Shown here in pieces: positions 62,870-64,000 of a DNA stretch of 64,000 bases. A model generated the notes under the pieces. It did no database searches, was not told the origin of the DNA, and worked only from the letters and a program-made list of their open reading frames with translations. Position 1 is the stretch's first letter. Each line of letters starts with the position of its first letter. Source of the stretch: Bog-756 sp963727955 (GTDB lineage: Bacteria > Actinomycetota > Acidimicrobiia > Acidimicrobiales > RAAP-2); assembly GCA_963727955.1 (NCBI GenBank), contig CAVSII010000008.1, positions 215,511 through 279,510 of the forward strand, written 5' to 3'. Made by a program: the position numbers and the translations under genes.

Positions 62870-63736
62870 GCCCCGACCCGGCGCGGATCCGGCGGGCGGT
62901 GCGCTGCAGCAGGCGGTCAGGCGACGAATCGTCGGCCGACGCCAGCCGTTCGGCCGGAGGGCCGTCTCCTCGGCGTCGTCGAGAGGTTCGAGGGCGTGGG
63001 ACGTACCATCCCCGAGGGCCCATCCGAGGAGCAGGTCGGCCAAGACGGCGTTGCGGGCCAGAACAGGACCGTGGAGATACGAGCCCACCACCCGAGCGCG
63101 CCAGGCGCCTTCGCTCCCGGTGCCGTCACCGTTGCCCACCCCCTGCACCACCTGCCCCACCGGAGACGATCCGGGACCCACCGGGTGACCGCGCTGTGGT
63201 TCTTGAACCCGGTGAGCTCCGGTAGCGGCGTGCCATCAGCGAGCCGGGGTGCGTCGGGGCCCGGGCGGGCCACGACTTCCCCGACAGCACCCGCTCGGCT
63301 TATCCCCCTTCACCGTCGTCAGGTCGACTAGCTCGAGACCGGCGTGCGGGTTTCCGGCGCCGTCGGGAAAGGTGCGACCCAAAAGTTGGTAACCGGCGCA
63401 CACACCCAGGCACCACTGCTCCCTGTTCGACCGACCGACCTACAGCACCGTCCGCCCGAAGGGCCTCGGCCGCCCGCACCTCGGGACCGTCCTCTCCCCC
63501 ACCGATGCAGTAGATGTCGGCGGCCGGCAGCGCCCGCCCCGACGCGGCCTGGATGAGGCTCAGACCTCGATCCCCGCCACGCAGCCCGCCGGGCCAGGAT
63601 CATCCCGTTGCCGCCGTCGACCGGAGGTTCCGAGCAGGTCGGGGTAGACGACGGCGATGGCCAGCGCCGACGTACGGCTGGGCCTCGCCGGCGCCGACGC
63701 GGCTCCGGGCTCGGCCGGTTCCCCTGTCGGTGTCAC
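62866..63736 (-). pseudogene. gatD: gatD: lipid II isoglutaminyl synthase, glutamine amidotransferase subunit, with several frameshifts
   Basis: Pieces in different minus-strand frames line up as one GatD: a start GTG at 63736 (SALAIAVVYPDLLGT), NGMILARRAAWRG, DIYCIGGGEDG, LGVCAGYQLLGRTFPDGAGNPHAGLELVDL with the catalytic cysteine, LPELTGFKNHSAVTR, VGNGDGTGSEGAWRARVVGSYLHGPVLARNAVLADLLLGWALG and EPLDDAEETAL. At least four frame changes are needed between 63690 and 62900. GatD supplies ammonia to amidate the D-glutamate of lipid II. The GTGA overlap with murT supports the start. Decay or poor consensus are both possible. Confidence 0.8.
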
Positions 63737-64000
63737 AATCGCCTCCGAAGGTCGTCGAAGGCCGTGTAGTTGGCGATGACATCGAGCGGGCCCATCCAGT
63801 CCTATCCCCGGACCTCGGGTCGGAGCGCGCCAAGGCCACGGCGCGGTCGACGGCGGCCAGTGGGTCGGCCACCACCTGGTGGCCGACCTCGGCGTAGCGC
63901 AGGCGCACCGCCAGGTCACGTCGCCTGTCGCCGGTGGCCACCACCGGGCCCTCCAGCCAGCCGCTCGAAAGGCACGTCCCAGAGCCAACTGGTGTCGAGG
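63733..64000 (-). pseudogene. murT: murT C-terminal part, frameshifted, 5' end outside window
   Basis: On the minus strand from the window edge: DTSWLWDVPFE, then VVATGDRRRDLAVRLRYAEVGHQVVADPLAAVDRAVALAR in one frame and, after at least one base change, GPLDVIANYTAFDDLRRRL with TGA at 63735-63733 in another. This is the end of MurT (Mur-ligase-like plus DUF1727), the ligase subunit that amidates lipid II together with GatD. Its stop overlaps the gatD start by GTGA. The rest of the gene is beyond the window. Confidence 0.82.

Overview
This 64 kb window is high-GC DNA of actinobacterial type, possibly from the class Acidimicrobiia. The sequence supports an actinobacterium: a MurT/GatD pair, an LpdA-type quinone reductase with one active-site cysteine, a class III cyclase with a Rv1264-like regulatory domain, GTG/TTG starts, and many genes joined by 1-4 base overlaps. 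The class-level placement is inference.

Layout. 1-4.4 kb: oligopeptide ABC transporter (ATPase tail, two permeases, lipoprotein binding protein) with a very strong hairpin between the binding-protein and permease genes. 4.6-12 kb: housekeeping and accessory genes (acetyltransferase, LpdA-like reductase, secreted esterase, a tightly coupled membrane-protein/MFS cassette, SDR). 12.1-14.2 kb: 2.1 kb with no convincing gene. 14.2-25.8 kb: a catabolic block with ALDH, three SDRs in the wider area, two D-aminoacylase-like amidohydrolases and one amidohydrolase-2 protein around a palindrome-rich divergent promoter, then an SDR-TetR-cyclase-SnoaL operon, an SRPBCC protein and a PPOX-fold protein. 25.8-34.7 kb: membrane proteins, including an operon whose first product carries four exact repeats of a W-x9-G-x4-D motif, a class 2 lipase, a zinc dehydrogenase, and two frameshifted genes (VOC, HD domain).

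34.8-44.2 kb is a mobile region. Two IS1380-family copies (34796-38551 and 42497-44159) each have their own 4-bp target duplication (CTAA, TTAG). The first copy is itself split by a 2.1 kb group II intron (36443-38539) that sits inside its terminal inverted repeat. The insertion is read directly by comparing the two copies. Between the copies lie a cyclase, a methyltransferase and an acetyltransferase. The second copy landed on the stop codon of a marR gene, which is divergent from a cupin gene across a clear operator/promoter.

44.2-55.7 kb: MFS and NDH-2-like genes, a chimeric lipoprotein/winged-helix gene, DUF427, a haem-dependent N-demethylase-like protein, tRNA-Val(CAC), an amidase and a two-domain VOC protein. 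55.8-62.9 kb: a TetR gene divergent, over a perfect 12-bp palindrome, from a four-gene operon (fatty acyl-CoA reductase fused to a HAD domain, zinc dehydrogenase, LarA-like protein, PlsC-like acyltransferase), probably a lipid pathway. 62.9-64 kb: murT/gatD on the minus strand, readable only across several frameshifts, so this end is either decayed or of poor consensus quality.
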